Source: Dehalococcoidia bacterium UBA1123 (GTDB taxonomy: Bacteria > Chloroflexota > Dehalococcoidia > Lucifugimonadales > UBA1123). From it: a stretch of DNA of 55,066 nucleotides. The notes under the pieces are model-generated. The model did not search any database. It was given only the letters and a program-made list of their open reading frames with translations, and was not told where the DNA came from. This document shows, piece after piece, positions 1 to 9,201 of the stretch (positions within the stretch are counted from its first letter, which is position 1; every line of letters starts with the position of its first letter). Position numbers and translations under genes: made by a program. The DNA lies in assembly GCA_002313895.1 (NCBI GenBank), contig DCAW01000005.1, positions 17,358 through 72,423 on the forward strand, written 5' to 3'.

Positions 1-89
1 TGGATGCGACTAGAACTTCGACCCGTTACAATGATGCCATGCTCGACTGACCTGGCGGCGGCATTATTCATTCGCTGAGGTGTTTACCC

Positions 90-779
90 GTGGCTCAACA
101 ACCGATACAAACTTCCAACATAGAAATCGCGATCAACGGTCACAGCGTTCCCGCATACCAGTGCCTGCCAGTAGGAGACGGCCCTTTCCCCGGGGTTATA
201 GTAATTCAGGAATGGTGGGGGCTGGAACCCCACATCAAAGACATCACTGAACGTTATGCCAGGGAAGGCTATGCCGCCGTGGCGCCTGACCTTTACCACG
301 GCGAAGTCACATCAGAACCTGACGAAGCCAGAAAGCTGGTCATGGCCCTTGATCGCCCTCGCGCCGTCAGCGAGGTGGTGGGCACGGTAGGCTACATCAA
401 GAGCCAGGGATTCTCGAATGGCAAAGTCGGGACCGTAGGATACTGCATGGGCGGAGGATTATCGATCGCGACAGCCTGCAACACCGAAGATCTGGATGCC
501 GCGATCATCTACTACGGCAGCAATCCAGACGCGGACCAACTCGCTAACGTCACCTGCCCAGTCCTAGGATTGTACGGAGGCGACGACGACGGTATTCCGA
601 TTTCGACGATCGTTGACCTCAGCGTGGCGTTGGAGAAGAACGGCACGCCTTACGAGGTGCATATTTACGGAGCCGCGCCCCACGCATTCTTCAACGACAC
701 CCGCGAGAGTTACCGGGCTGAGGCTTCGGCGCATTCCTGGACATCCACGTTAGAGTTCTTCTCAAAAAATCTCTCCTAA
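90..779 (+). CDS. Dienelactone hydrolase family protein
   Basis: This 229-residue protein is an alpha/beta hydrolase of the dienelactone hydrolase (DLH) family, cytosolic enzymes that hydrolyse enol-lactones such as dienelactone. Family hallmarks are visible: the N-terminal EWWGL block followed by ERYAREGYAAVAPDLYHG, the nucleophile elbow GYCMGGG with Cys119 in place of serine, an acidic stretch GGDDDG near residue 167, and His198 in APHAFFND. These give the expected Cys-Asp-His triad. Length fits the family (about 230-240). The start is GTG at 90; the first coding residues MAQQPIQTSN are ordinary. The substrate cannot be told from sequence. It stands alone, followed by a small inverted repeat. 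Confidence 0.9.
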   Translation: MAQQPIQTSNIEIAINGHSVPAYQCLPVGDGPFPGVIVIQEWWGLEPHIKDITERYAREGYAAVAPDLYHGEVTSEPDEARKLVMALDRPRAVSEVVGTVGYIKSQGFSNGKVGTVGYCMGGGLSIATACNTEDLDAAIIYYGSNPDADQLANVTCPVLGLYGGDDDGIPISTIVDLSVALEKNGTPYEVHIYGAAPHAFFNDTRESYRAEASAHSWTSTLEFFSKNLS

Positions 780-812
780 AAAGCAAACGGTCTAACCTCA
801 GAATAGAATCCA

Positions 813-835
813 GCACAGTTGCATAACAACTGTGC
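813..835. repeat. Small inverted repeat after the DLH gene
   Basis: A perfect 9-bp inverted repeat (GCACAGTTG and CAACTGTGC) with a 5-nt loop lies about 35 bp after the hydrolase stop. There is no T run on either side. It may be a weak terminator or mRNA-stabilising hairpin; function is unproven. Confidence 0.4.
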
Positions 836-940
836 CTCGCCATCGCTTGTTGCTATCCTGAACACCTAACGTCAGGTTGCCGCGTCGGGATATTGTCGAC
901 GCAATAGAACATTCGCTGCCCTCGCTGGAGGATGGCAAAC

Positions 941-1114
941 ATGGAACAGGATCGACGATTTTCGATTCCTGAATCGAAAGCGGCGCGTCTTGGAATTACA
1001 ATTGCGGGTTTCGCCAGTTTGTTATTGAGCGCTCTGATCACAGTGGGTTTAGTGAAGGGACCAGATACCGGAGATTCTTTCGTGCCCACGATCACAGGCC
1101 AATACTTGAGTTAG
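941..1114 (+). CDS. Possible small single-span membrane protein (57 aa)
   Basis: A short frame begins with ATG at 941, preceded by a perfect GGAGG at 927-931 with 9 nt spacing; an in-frame ATG at 932 lies too close to that site to use it. The product has a charged N-terminus (EQDRRFSIPESKAARLG) followed by a hydrophobic segment of about 20 residues (ITIAGFASLLLSALITVGLV) and a short polar tail ending YLS. This fits a small membrane protein with one transmembrane helix. I do not recognise a family. The ribosome-binding site and clean helix are the only support; it could be a chance frame. Confidence 0.45.
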   Translation: MEQDRRFSIPESKAARLGITIAGFASLLLSALITVGLVKGPDTGDSFVPTITGQYLS

Positions 1115-1306
1115 CGGGGCGACAGACCGCTCACGAGTCTCGACTTCATCCAATCAACTCCTGCGTATAAGCAAGCGGAAAGTCAAAGCAATGACTATCC
1201 GAAAAGCACCGATGGCTTCTTTCTGCCTCAGAAACTCGGACGCTGAGTGTCTATTTTGGGCTGGAAGCAACCGTTCAGCTAACTTCGGAATATTTGAACA
1301 AAATAA

Positions 1307-1337
1307 AGGGCGCGCCTGTTATTCGCAGGCGCGCCCT
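1307..1337 (-). terminator. Intrinsic terminator of the ACIII operon
   Basis: A perfect 12-bp GC-rich stem (AGGGCGCGCCTG and its complement) with a 7-nt loop is followed on the minus strand by a T-rich tract (TTTATTTTGTT). It sits 23 bp past the stop of the last ACIII gene, as a rho-independent terminator should. Confidence 0.85.
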
Positions 1338-1360
1338 AATTCCTTGGTCGATAGAATCTT

Positions 1361-2011
1361 TTATTGTCCGCCGATAGCGCCTCGGATGTACGCCACAATC
1401 GCCCACCGTTCTTCTTCTGAGAGCAAGCGACGGAATTCCGGCATCGGCGATTGGGATTCTCCTCCCTGCAACACGGAGTTGCAGAAGTACCTGCCACCGC
1501 AGGAGATGAGTCCAAACAACTCGCCATCGGTCGAGTTTTTCGTCAGATCAAGCCTGAGGTTCGCAGGCACAGGGCCGTTGGTAACCATATAAGCTGCCGC
1601 AGGTCCAGTTCCGTCCAAGTTTTGGCCATGGCAAACCTGGCAGTTTACCGTGAACAACTTCTGACCCGACACGACGTCACTGCTGGTTCTCACAAGGTTT
1701 TTGTATTCATCTATCGACGCGTACACTACCTCTGCGCCCGTTATGGGAACAGAACCGTCGGGAGGAAGCAGCCTCGGCGATTCTTGTGTTCGGTAAGAAG
1801 GCTGATAGTGCATCTCGGTGAACACTTGAACCCGGTTGCTTCCGGTTTCAGGGAACGCCGGCAGTTTGAAATTGATTGCGCCGCCGATGTTCGCGTCACC
1901 AGTGTTACTATCATAACAACCCAGAGCGAACATTATCGCCATCAGGCCAACCGCCAAAGGCAGCCATCGACGATTTAGCAGTTGCGCGCGTTTGATTTGC
2001 GAGAGGGACAT
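1361..2011 (-). CDS. actE: ACIII monoheme cytochrome c lipoprotein (ActE-like)
   Basis: This 216-residue protein is the small c-type cytochrome of Alternative Complex III, the quinol oxidase that replaces the bc1 complex. An N-terminal basic/hydrophobic segment ends in a lipobox-like ALGC, so lipidation and outer-face anchoring are predicted. A single CXXCH heme site (NCQVCHG, about residue 128) is followed by PMPEF, whose methionine is a candidate distal ligand near residue 190. It is the last gene of an eight-gene operon and starts 4 bp after the actD stop, so translational coupling is likely. A terminator follows directly. ActE is known from the family to pass electrons to a terminal oxidase; no oxidase genes are in the window. 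Confidence 0.88.
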   Translation of the reverse strand: MSLSQIKRAQLLNRRWLPLAVGLMAIMFALGCYDSNTGDANIGGAINFKLPAFPETGSNRVQVFTEMHYQPSYRTQESPRLLPPDGSVPITGAEVVYASIDEYKNLVRTSSDVVSGQKLFTVNCQVCHGQNLDGTGPAAAYMVTNGPVPANLRLDLTKNSTDGELFGLISCGGRYFCNSVLQGGESQSPMPEFRRLLSEEERWAIVAYIRGAIGGQ

Positions 2012-2015
2012 AACT

Positions 2016-2537
2016 CTAGTTGTTCTCCCAGCCGCGTTTGACTTCTTCGGCCCCCGATGCGTTCAACACCTCTTCAGCGGTTCCGACTCGCTCCTCGGAG
2101 GTGGTGACAGTGACGCCGATATACCCTTCGGTAATTCGTTCGTCGTAAGCGCCCATGAATAGTCGGGGCAGCCTGGATTCTATGAGGATTCCGATCACCG
2201 TGAAGATGATGGCTCCCAACATTGTGCCTTCGTACATGATGATGGTCATGGGCGGTATAGATAGCACGGGTTTTCCGCCAGTCACCAATGGGTATGCCAG
2301 TTGAGTACCTGAAGTGAGAACCAACCCAACAATGAATCCGCAAGCGGCTCCGATGAGAGGCCACCTGTAGAGAGTATGTTTCGGCTCTTCTTCGCCGAAC
2401 GTCCCTTCGGGATAGGGAGTTCCGGTAAGCACTTCGTACTCGCCCTGGTCATATCCCGCCTCGCGCAACGCGTCAAGCGCGCTGGCCGCTGCTTCTTCAT
2501 CGGTGTACAGACCGATAACGCTTCTTTTTGCAAACAT
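2016..2537 (-). CDS. actD: ACIII membrane subunit ActD (DUF3341)
   Basis: A 173-residue DUF3341 protein, the ActD subunit of Alternative Complex III. The N-terminal part resembles the family's conserved cytoplasmic domain (GLYTDEEAAASALDALREAGY) and is followed by two hydrophobic segments: about residues 60-80 (WPLIGAACGFIVGLVLTSG) and about residues 100-120. The C-terminus carries IGVTVTTSEER. ActD is known as a peripheral/anchoring subunit without cofactors. It lies 11 bp downstream of the second NrfD-like gene and 4 bp upstream of actE. Confidence 0.88.
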   Translation of the reverse strand: MFAKRSVIGLYTDEEAAASALDALREAGYDQGEYEVLTGTPYPEGTFGEEEPKHTLYRWPLIGAACGFIVGLVLTSGTQLAYPLVTGGKPVLSIPPMTIIMYEGTMLGAIIFTVIGILIESRLPRLFMGAYDERITEGYIGVTVTTSEERVGTAEEVLNASGAEEVKRGWENN

Positions 2538-2548
2538 AAAGGTGTTCC

Positions 2549-3922
2549 TTACTCGCGAATTGTTGCGGGCACGATGCGCCTGCCGATTTTGATTTCATCT
2601 CTCACCACCATGCCCTCTTTGATGTCAAAGATCGGTATCAGTGGGAAGAATTTCGAAAATAGCAACATGCCCAGTGCGACAAACGCGAACGTTTCCGCAA
2701 CTATTAATATTTCGATGATGCTCGGATGGTATGTCCCCCAATCGAATGTGAACGGCTGACGGCGCACAAGACCTGGAATAATTATCAAGAACCGCTCAAG
2801 CCACATGCCAACGTTAACTAACAGGGTTGTGAAGAACATCCAGAAGGCGCTGCGTCTTACGCTCTTGAACATCCACATAGGCACCGGGATAAAGAACGCG
2901 GTGGCGAGGAAGATCAAGAACAGCATGCCATAGGGCCACTGGAAAACTTGGAGCTCTCTCAGACTTATTTCCACTCCTTCCAGTGTGTAGAGGGCGAAAA
3001 CCCACTCAAGAAAGAAGAAGAAGAACCAGGTGGTGGCAACAACAATCAACAGTCGACCAATTGCGTCGAAATGATCCGGGCGCAAGTATTTGTCGAGGCC
3101 CCAGAGCCAGACTGACAACGCCATGAGCATCGCCACCGCTGAGACGCCTGAGTGAATCGCGCCAATAATGAAGTATGGAGCGAAGATGGTCGAATGCCAC
3201 CCCTCGACGCCGATCAGCACAGCAAAGTCCCATGACACGATGGAGTGGACAGAGACGAACACTGGCAGCACCAACGCCGACAGCAGAATGCCTGCTACTG
3301 CTTGCAGCTTCCATTGGCGTGGCGTGCCTCTCCAACCCAGGCACATCGTCCCGTATATCTTCTTGACCAGTGGGTTGACTGCCCTGTCTCTGATTACCGC
3401 AAGGTCGGGTATCAGAGCGATGAACACAAACAGCGAACTTGCGATCAGGTAAGTGCCCACCGCGCTGGGGTCCCAGACGAAAGGCGATCGCACGTTGGGC
3501 CATACTCCCCGAGCGAAGTCGTATGGGAACACCCACATTTCACGCCAGGGCCTTCCGACGTGGAATAGCGGTGTATGCAGTGCGGCCATCAACGAGAACA
3601 CCGTCATGACCTCGGCGGCCCTAGTCACGGGCCTACGCCACTCGGCCTGAGTTAACCTCAATATCGCCGATATCATGATTCCTGCGTGGCTGATGCCAAT
3701 CCAGAAAACGAAATTAACGATGAAAAAGCCCCACATCACTGGCCTGTTGAGACCGGTGACTCCAAGACCTTTGTTCATCATGTACCCAAAGGATCCCAGG
3801 CCAGCGAACACGACCAGCGTCAGAAATAACACTGCTGGCAGCCACCACTTGGGCATGCCGAGCACACCGGCCAGCAGGTCGTCGTTGATCTGTTTCTGAT
3901 CTAGCTGTATGTGATCCTGCAT
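2549..3922 (-). CDS. actF: ACIII NrfD-like integral membrane subunit (ActF/ActC type)
   Basis: A 457-residue polytopic membrane protein of the NrfD/PsrC family with about ten hydrophobic spans. It is the second of two NrfD-like subunits of the ACIII operon. Characteristic stretches are WIGISHAGIMISAILRL near residue 75, WRRPVTRAAEVM and HTPLFHVGRPW, which form the quinol-site region in known ACIII structures. I assign ActF rather than ActC from gene order only, since it lies after the first NrfD-like gene. Classic operons run actA-B-C-D-E-F, so here the second NrfD gene sits before actD. It lacks cofactor motifs, as expected. Confidence 0.85.
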   Translation of the reverse strand: MQDHIQLDQKQINDDLLAGVLGMPKWWLPAVLFLTLVVFAGLGSFGYMMNKGLGVTGLNRPVMWGFFIVNFVFWIGISHAGIMISAILRLTQAEWRRPVTRAAEVMTVFSLMAALHTPLFHVGRPWREMWVFPYDFARGVWPNVRSPFVWDPSAVGTYLIASSLFVFIALIPDLAVIRDRAVNPLVKKIYGTMCLGWRGTPRQWKLQAVAGILLSALVLPVFVSVHSIVSWDFAVLIGVEGWHSTIFAPYFIIGAIHSGVSAVAMLMALSVWLWGLDKYLRPDHFDAIGRLLIVVATTWFFFFFLEWVFALYTLEGVEISLRELQVFQWPYGMLFLIFLATAFFIPVPMWMFKSVRRSAFWMFFTTLLVNVGMWLERFLIIIPGLVRRQPFTFDWGTYHPSIIEILIVAETFAFVALGMLLFSKFFPLIPIFDIKEGMVVRDEIKIGRRIVPATIRE

Positions 3923-3992
3923 CTTGGCTTTCTTATAGTCCTAATTGTTGAATTGGGAAAATCATTGTGTGTGAATCGTGCCTGTGATTCAA

Positions 3993-5402
3993 TTAATCGG
4001 GTTTGCCCAACACCTTGACCACGGTCCTGTGGAAGGTCTTATGGATTTCGTAGAGCTTTAATTCTCTCTGTTCCCAAATATTGACGATCGGTATCAGACG
4101 AGTGGCCATAAGAAATATGAACACCATCCCGCCCAGGGCTCCAAGCATTATGAAAATGTCGGCGAGCGACGGATAAATAGTTTCCGGTATTTCCACTACG
4201 ACGTGCTTGTTAATCGCCGGGTTTCCAATACCATCGATCGAGTACGCTGAGACGTACAGGCGTATCCTGTCGAGGAACGTCCCTATTAACACGCTTGCCG
4301 CGATTATTGGCGGACCCCAAGTGCTGCGGCGCAGAGGGTTCCACATCATTGTCCACATTGGGAATAAGAAGTTAAAGAAGAACACTCCGAAGAACGCCCA
4401 TCTGTACGGGCCGGACATCAGAAGTTCGATAATCGCCTGTTCCTCCGGCTTCCCGCCATACCAGAATATGTTAAAGCTGGAGAACCAGAACCAGAACCAA
4501 AGCAACGAAAGAGCAAACAGAAGCTTGCCCAGCGCCCAAATCTGGTCAAATGCGATGTAGTCCTTGTAACCGCCAAACTTATAAAGCGCCCAGATTGTGA
4601 GCAGCACAGTGGCCACGCCTGCCTGAAGGCCGTTGGCGGCATGAGTTATCGGGAACAGAGAGTCTACCCAGCCCGGAACCAGTGTGATCAAGAAGTCCAC
4701 GCTGATGAGGAAATGGACGAATATCAACATCATGAAATAGAAAGCGCCAAGTATGCCCAGGCGGTGTTTTTGCATGTTCCATTGAGCGGAACTGCCAATC
4801 CAGCCTCGCGCCAATCGAGTGGCCCAGCGTTTCTTCCATCCATCTGGAGCGTGATCTCGAACCATCGCAAAGTCCGGCAAAGCGGACATCCAGAGCAGAG
4901 CGACCCCAATTACCACGAGTCCCAAAATAGCCAGGGTGCTCCATATGTGCGGTGAGTATGAGGGAACGTCGCCGCCGTCGAAGTAAAACCACAGCGACCG
5001 CCGTCCATCGCTCAATGGTGGCAGAATCCACAGCATTGGGATGAACAAAAGCAGGTTAAACAGGCCAACCACGGTCCAGAGTTCAGCGACCCGGGATATG
5101 GGCCTGCGCCAGTGGGCCTTGGCTATCCGTGGCGCGATTGCCACCATAGGGGCAGACTGAGCAGTTGTCAGGATAAAAGCGAACATTGCCGCATAATAAC
5201 CCCAGACCGCCGTGTCACTGACACCATCGGAGAGCCGCATCACGAACCCAATAATGCCTAGAATCAACAAGATTCCGAACACGGAGGCGACGCGCCAGAA
5301 ATTGTTCGACGTGCCTTCGTGTTTGCCTAGCAGGTCTTTCGTGACATCTTCAGCGGTGACCAGCGCGGGGTTGCCCGGATGCTCGGCGTGTCCACTAGCC
5401 AT
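3993..5402 (-). CDS. actC: ACIII NrfD-like integral membrane subunit ActC
   Basis: A 469-residue NrfD/PsrC-like membrane protein with about ten transmembrane spans, the main quinol-binding subunit of ACIII. The block TTAQSAPMVAIAPRIAKAHWRRPISRVAELWTV, with neighbouring ILPPLSDGRRSLWFYFD, matches the conserved family region. Its ATG at 5402 overlaps the end of the Fe-S subunit gene by 8 bp, indicating translational coupling. It follows actB directly, the usual position of ActC. Confidence 0.88.
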   Translation of the reverse strand: MASGHAEHPGNPALVTAEDVTKDLLGKHEGTSNNFWRVASVFGILLILGIIGFVMRLSDGVSDTAVWGYYAAMFAFILTTAQSAPMVAIAPRIAKAHWRRPISRVAELWTVVGLFNLLLFIPMLWILPPLSDGRRSLWFYFDGGDVPSYSPHIWSTLAILGLVVIGVALLWMSALPDFAMVRDHAPDGWKKRWATRLARGWIGSSAQWNMQKHRLGILGAFYFMMLIFVHFLISVDFLITLVPGWVDSLFPITHAANGLQAGVATVLLTIWALYKFGGYKDYIAFDQIWALGKLLFALSLLWFWFWFSSFNIFWYGGKPEEQAIIELLMSGPYRWAFFGVFFFNFLFPMWTMMWNPLRRSTWGPPIIAASVLIGTFLDRIRLYVSAYSIDGIGNPAINKHVVVEIPETIYPSLADIFIMLGALGGMVFIFLMATRLIPIVNIWEQRELKLYEIHKTFHRTVVKVLGKPD

Positions 5403-6183
5403 GTGTGATTACTTCCTTGCGGTGTTCGTCAACTTTACGCAAATATACTACCGAAGGGTTGGTGCCGAGCTGTTCCCTCAGCCTGTAACCTCGACCGCCG
5501 TCTTCCTCCAGTTCCTTTTTGACCTTGGCGCCGGCTTTGCTCTTAGGTTCGTCCGGCAACCTGGTCCCTTCCTTCACAGCAGTCAGGACGTCAATCATGT
5601 CGCCAAATTCCAAAGTCTGGGTTGGGCAAGCGTTGACGCAGGCTGGATTCAGGCCTCTCTCCAACTCGGCGTCGGATTTGTCGATGCCAGCTTGGGCAGC
5701 CTTGCGGCCTGTCCGGCGGATACGCTGTACGCAGAAAGTGCATTTTTCCATGATTCCGCGACTGCGGACCGTAACGTCGGGGTTGAGTTGGTTCTTAAGA
5801 CTATCGGGCCACTCAGGCTCCCAGAAGTTGAAAAATCTGACGTGATATGGGCAACCATTCGCGCAAAATCTTGTGCCGATGCAACGGTTATACACTTGGA
5901 CATTAAGACCTTCGTTATTGTGATAGGTCGCGAATACTGGGCAGACGGGCTCGCAGGGAGCGTCCGCGCAGTGTTGGCACAGAATCGGGATGAATCGCGC
6001 TTTGACATCCGGAAATTCACCTTCCCAGTAACGCTCAATTCGAATCCACTCAATTGCGCGACGCTGGTTGAACAGGCCTTCGTCGTTGATGGGGATATTG
6101 TTTTCGGATTGACATGCAACCACGCAGGCCTGACAGCCTGTGCATTTGTCCAGGTCAATTACCATTCCCCAGCTTTCTGCCAT
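5395..6183 (-). CDS. actB2: ACIII iron-sulfur subunit (C-terminal half of ActB as a separate protein)
   Basis: A 262-residue ferredoxin-type protein with the cysteine groups of the Fe-S half of ActB. These are CTGCQACVVACQ near residue 15, CQHCADAPCEPVCP near residue 90, CIGTRFCANGCPYHVRFFN near residue 120 and CTFCVQRI with a later CVNACP. The family is known to hold three [4Fe-4S] clusters and one [3Fe-4S] cluster; here one motif reads CIGTRFC, so the CxxC spacing is relaxed there. It has no signal of its own and presumably is exported together with the Tat-bearing partner encoded upstream. ActB is a single fused protein in many phyla, so the split is worth noting. Confidence 0.87.
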   Translation of the reverse strand: MAESWGMVIDLDKCTGCQACVVACQSENNIPINDEGLFNQRRAIEWIRIERYWEGEFPDVKARFIPILCQHCADAPCEPVCPVFATYHNNEGLNVQVYNRCIGTRFCANGCPYHVRFFNFWEPEWPDSLKNQLNPDVTVRSRGIMEKCTFCVQRIRRTGRKAAQAGIDKSDAELERGLNPACVNACPTQTLEFGDMIDVLTAVKEGTRLPDEPKSKAGAKVKKELEEDGGRGYRLREQLGTNPSVVYLRKVDEHRKEVITHG

Positions 6184-6256
6184 TTTGTTCCGCTCCTAAT
6201 TCGGGGGCGTTCCCCCATCGAAGACGCCTTAATTCTTGAAAGGCGTCCGCTCGTTA

Positions 6257-8518
6257 TTAACTGTCGTCGCTGGTTATTTCTATGACCAGACCTTCTTCGT
6301 CTTCGGGCGGGTCTGAAACCGAGTTTTCGAACTTGGGCAGCCGGATCCATTTGTCCAGCTTTTCGATGCCGACCCGGGTTGCCGACCACGCCAGCGCTCC
6401 GGTGCTTTCATCCGTCAGGTCAGACAATATGGAGAACACGTTCGCCCCTCGTCCCTCCGCATAGCGACCGCCTGCGACATGACCTTGTCCCATCGGTATC
6501 GCGACAACACCCGGCGGGATGCCGGGGTGAGGGTACGCGAGGGCTTCTATTGAGCCTCGCGGGGATGTCACGCGAACAACATCGCCCTCCCGCAAGTCTA
6601 AATCTTCGGCGATTTGGATATTGATCTCCACCCATGTCAACCATGTTGCGCTGGTTATCGGGTCAGGAGTCGCCTGCAACCACGGGATGTGAGCCCCCTG
6701 ACCTTCTCCGATTCCCGTTGAGGAAAATGGCGACAGATGGAAATTAAATCTTCCAGGAGTTGCGGGATCGAATCTAGGCTCTTCAGCCTCAGGAAGCCGC
6801 TGAGGCGCGGGAACTCCGCCGCTGGCCTTGGCGTTTACGTCCCACCATCCGCCGCGCTGCAACATGCCATTCCAGAACGATTTGAAGTCCCCTGCTCTGA
6901 CCGAGCCTCGGTTCAGAGCAAACAACTTTTCGGCGCTGCCCTGCAAAACGTCTTTGTAAGTTTCGCCCGCCAAACCCAGGTCGAGACTCAAACCTTGAGC
7001 TGCGGCCAGGAGAATGTCAGCGAAGCCTCTCGTTCCCAGATGTTCACCGCGACCTTCAAAGAATGGCCTGACCACTGGCTGCTGGAAGCCGACGATCTCG
7101 TAACCGGGTCCAGCGTCCGGCGTGTCGGTGCCCCAGTCCTCGAAAGAGTTGTGCTCTGGCAGCACGATGTCGGCCATTGCCGTGGTGTCGTCCATTATGT
7201 TCGAGAAGCTGACAATAACCGGGACGTCGTATGAAGCGTCTCTGAATCCGAGCGTGCCAGGGAGGCCGTGCATAGGGTCAGCCCCTCGCACCATCATAAG
7301 GCCTACGTCTCCGGACCGCATGTCGTTGACCAAGTCAGCCCAGTCCTGATAGCTGCTTGAAGAAGGCGCGTTGGCGATCTCACTGAGAGGCGGGGCGGGG
7401 TTGAACACCACACCGCCGGGTTGCCCCACGCTCCCTACAAGATAATTCAGGGAGTATATCGCCGTCAGGTTGAACAGTCCGTTTGTATGCGCTCCTGCTG
7501 AACCTCCACCCAATGCAATTGCAGGCTTGTGGCTGGCGAAATCGTGGGCGACTTGTTCGATTGTCTCCGCGGAAACGCCTGTCTTCGCGGCGACAGATTC
7601 CGGAGCGAATTCTTCGAGGTTGGAACCGCCAGTCAGGGCCTGTGCAGCCGCTGGGTCGGCCAGCCCATCTTTGATAATGACGTGTGCGATGCTAAGAGCA
7701 AGGATGCCTTCCATTCCAGGCTTAACGTGAATCCACGAATCTGCGTTGGCTCCGGTCATCGAGAATCGAGAATCTACATGGACCAGTGTGCCACGTTCCC
7801 GGTCGCCCTGTCGGAACTCGCCGTATCCGCGGGCGTAACGTGTCGGAGATACCCATGTGTTCAGGAAATCCGCGCCGAACGAGAGCACGTAGTTTGCGTT
7901 TTCAATTTCGAAGTCAGGTATTCGGTCTTGGCCGAACACTTGCTTGATGGCAGCTTTGAGGTTGGTCCGTTCGACGGGTTCATAAGGCATGTACCGTCCG
8001 CCGAATTTGGAGGCGAACGTCTCGGCGATCATGCCAAGATGGCCTCCGATCGGGTTGGTGACCAACACCATCGAGTTCTGGTTTCGACTGGATTGGAGTT
8101 GGCTCAGTTGGAGATTCAACCTGCCCAGGGCGTCAGTCCAGCTCACCTCTTCGTACTGGCCCGTTCCGCGTTCTCCCGATCGAAGCAAAGGGCCTTTGAT
8201 TCTGTCTGGGTGATACAGGTCTTGCAAGCCGCCCTCACAACGAGCGCTGTGCTTGCCCATATTGATCGGATAATCCAGATTGCCCTCGACTTTTTTGGCT
8301 CGACCTTCCATGACTCGAACCACGACGCCTTCGCTTGTGCCGCACTGTCGGCACAGTGTCGCGTACCAGTTGTCCAATCCAGACACCAGGTCTTCAGGCA
8401 TCTCCAAAGGCGCTTCTACCAGCAACTCCTCGGCGGGGACGCCGCACGCCAGAAATATTATGGGCGCCGCAGTGGCGCCGCCGGTCAGAGTCAGAAATTG
8501 TCTTCGTGTGAGGGCCAT
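6257..8518 (-). CDS. actB1: ACIII molybdopterin-oxidoreductase-like subunit (N-terminal half of ActB), Tat-exported
   Basis: A 753-residue protein of the molybdopterin oxidoreductase fold. I chose the ATG at 8518 because it yields a clean Tat signal (MALTRRQFLTLTGGAT) followed by a lipobox-like FLAC, and leaves a 16-bp gap after actA; a longer frame to 8593 would overlap actA. The usual N-terminal [4Fe-4S] motif is incomplete: C-x2-C is present (LCRQCG) but the third cysteine is replaced within GTSEG. This agrees with the known loss of molybdenum and cluster from this ACIII domain. The C-terminal DMSO-reductase-like domain is present (EDLDLREGDVVRVTSPRGS). Confidence 0.88.
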   Translation of the reverse strand: MALTRRQFLTLTGGATAAPIIFLACGVPAEELLVEAPLEMPEDLVSGLDNWYATLCRQCGTSEGVVVRVMEGRAKKVEGNLDYPINMGKHSARCEGGLQDLYHPDRIKGPLLRSGERGTGQYEEVSWTDALGRLNLQLSQLQSSRNQNSMVLVTNPIGGHLGMIAETFASKFGGRYMPYEPVERTNLKAAIKQVFGQDRIPDFEIENANYVLSFGADFLNTWVSPTRYARGYGEFRQGDRERGTLVHVDSRFSMTGANADSWIHVKPGMEGILALSIAHVIIKDGLADPAAAQALTGGSNLEEFAPESVAAKTGVSAETIEQVAHDFASHKPAIALGGGSAGAHTNGLFNLTAIYSLNYLVGSVGQPGGVVFNPAPPLSEIANAPSSSSYQDWADLVNDMRSGDVGLMMVRGADPMHGLPGTLGFRDASYDVPVIVSFSNIMDDTTAMADIVLPEHNSFEDWGTDTPDAGPGYEIVGFQQPVVRPFFEGRGEHLGTRGFADILLAAAQGLSLDLGLAGETYKDVLQGSAEKLFALNRGSVRAGDFKSFWNGMLQRGGWWDVNAKASGGVPAPQRLPEAEEPRFDPATPGRFNFHLSPFSSTGIGEGQGAHIPWLQATPDPITSATWLTWVEINIQIAEDLDLREGDVVRVTSPRGSIEALAYPHPGIPPGVVAIPMGQGHVAGGRYAEGRGANVFSILSDLTDESTGALAWSATRVGIEKLDKWIRLPKFENSVSDPPEDEEGLVIEITSDDS

Positions 8519-8534
8519 AGTTTTGCTTGAGCCT

Positions 8535-9152
8535 TTAGTAGTGGCAGGTAGTGCAGTCGGTTGGCGCCCCGTTATCTCGGTGGCAGTCAACACAGTCGCT
8601 CATTTTGAGTGGCTTGACCTGGGACACCTGGGTCATGCTCGCCACGTCTCCGTGGCAGGTTGAACATACAGCAGACGGCAGTATTCCGTCCCTTTCCGAG
8701 AAAAACGAGATGTGCGCTTCGTGAACGAAATGAACGTGGTCCGGAACCCTGTGGACCCTGACCCAAGGTATCGCGTCGCCAGCCTCGGCTATTGCGCGAA
8801 GTTTTTCGATTTCATCGTTGCCGTCACCAACTGTTTTGTGGCAGGTCAGGCACAATCCCACTGCTGGGATAGTGGCCGCTGCTCCCTTAGTGACGTTCCT
8901 GTGGCAGAAAGTGCAATCAAGACCGAGCTGCCCTGGTTGAGTCCCGGCATGAATCGTATGCGGGTACGCGATCGGCTGGTCAGGCCCGTCGTCATTTCCG
9001 AATATCACTGGCTGACCGAACCAAGCGGTCATGACGAACACCAGGACGAGAGCAGTGACAATAAACCCGCCGAGGCCTAAGATGCCCATGATCGCCATCA
9101 AAAGCATCTGCTTGGCGGGCGGTTTTTTGTATTGGAAGTCCCCTGGTATCAA
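8535..9152 (-). CDS. actA: ACIII pentaheme cytochrome c subunit ActA
   Basis: A 205-residue membrane-anchored multiheme cytochrome, the ActA subunit of ACIII. One N-terminal transmembrane helix (about residues 17-43) precedes five CXXCH heme sites: CTFCH, CLTCH, CSTCH, CVDCH and CTTCH, the last next to the C-terminus. Additional histidines (VHRVPDHVHFVHEAH) supply likely axial ligands. No in-frame ATG fits; the frame appears to start at TTG 9152, about 10 nt after AGGATG, and a competing ATG just upstream meets an immediate stop. A weak start may set subunit stoichiometry, but that is speculation. Confidence 0.88.
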   Translation of the reverse strand: MIPGDFQYKKPPAKQMLLMAIMGILGLGGFIVTALVLVFVMTAWFGQPVIFGNDDGPDQPIAYPHTIHAGTQPGQLGLDCTFCHRNVTKGAAATIPAVGLCLTCHKTVGDGNDEIEKLRAIAEAGDAIPWVRVHRVPDHVHFVHEAHISFFSERDGILPSAVCSTCHGDVASMTQVSQVKPLKMSDCVDCHRDNGAPTDCTTCHY

Positions 9153-9201
9153 ATTCCCATCATCCTGAATATCGAGTTAACGACGTTTTTGGGCTGCCAG
9201 T

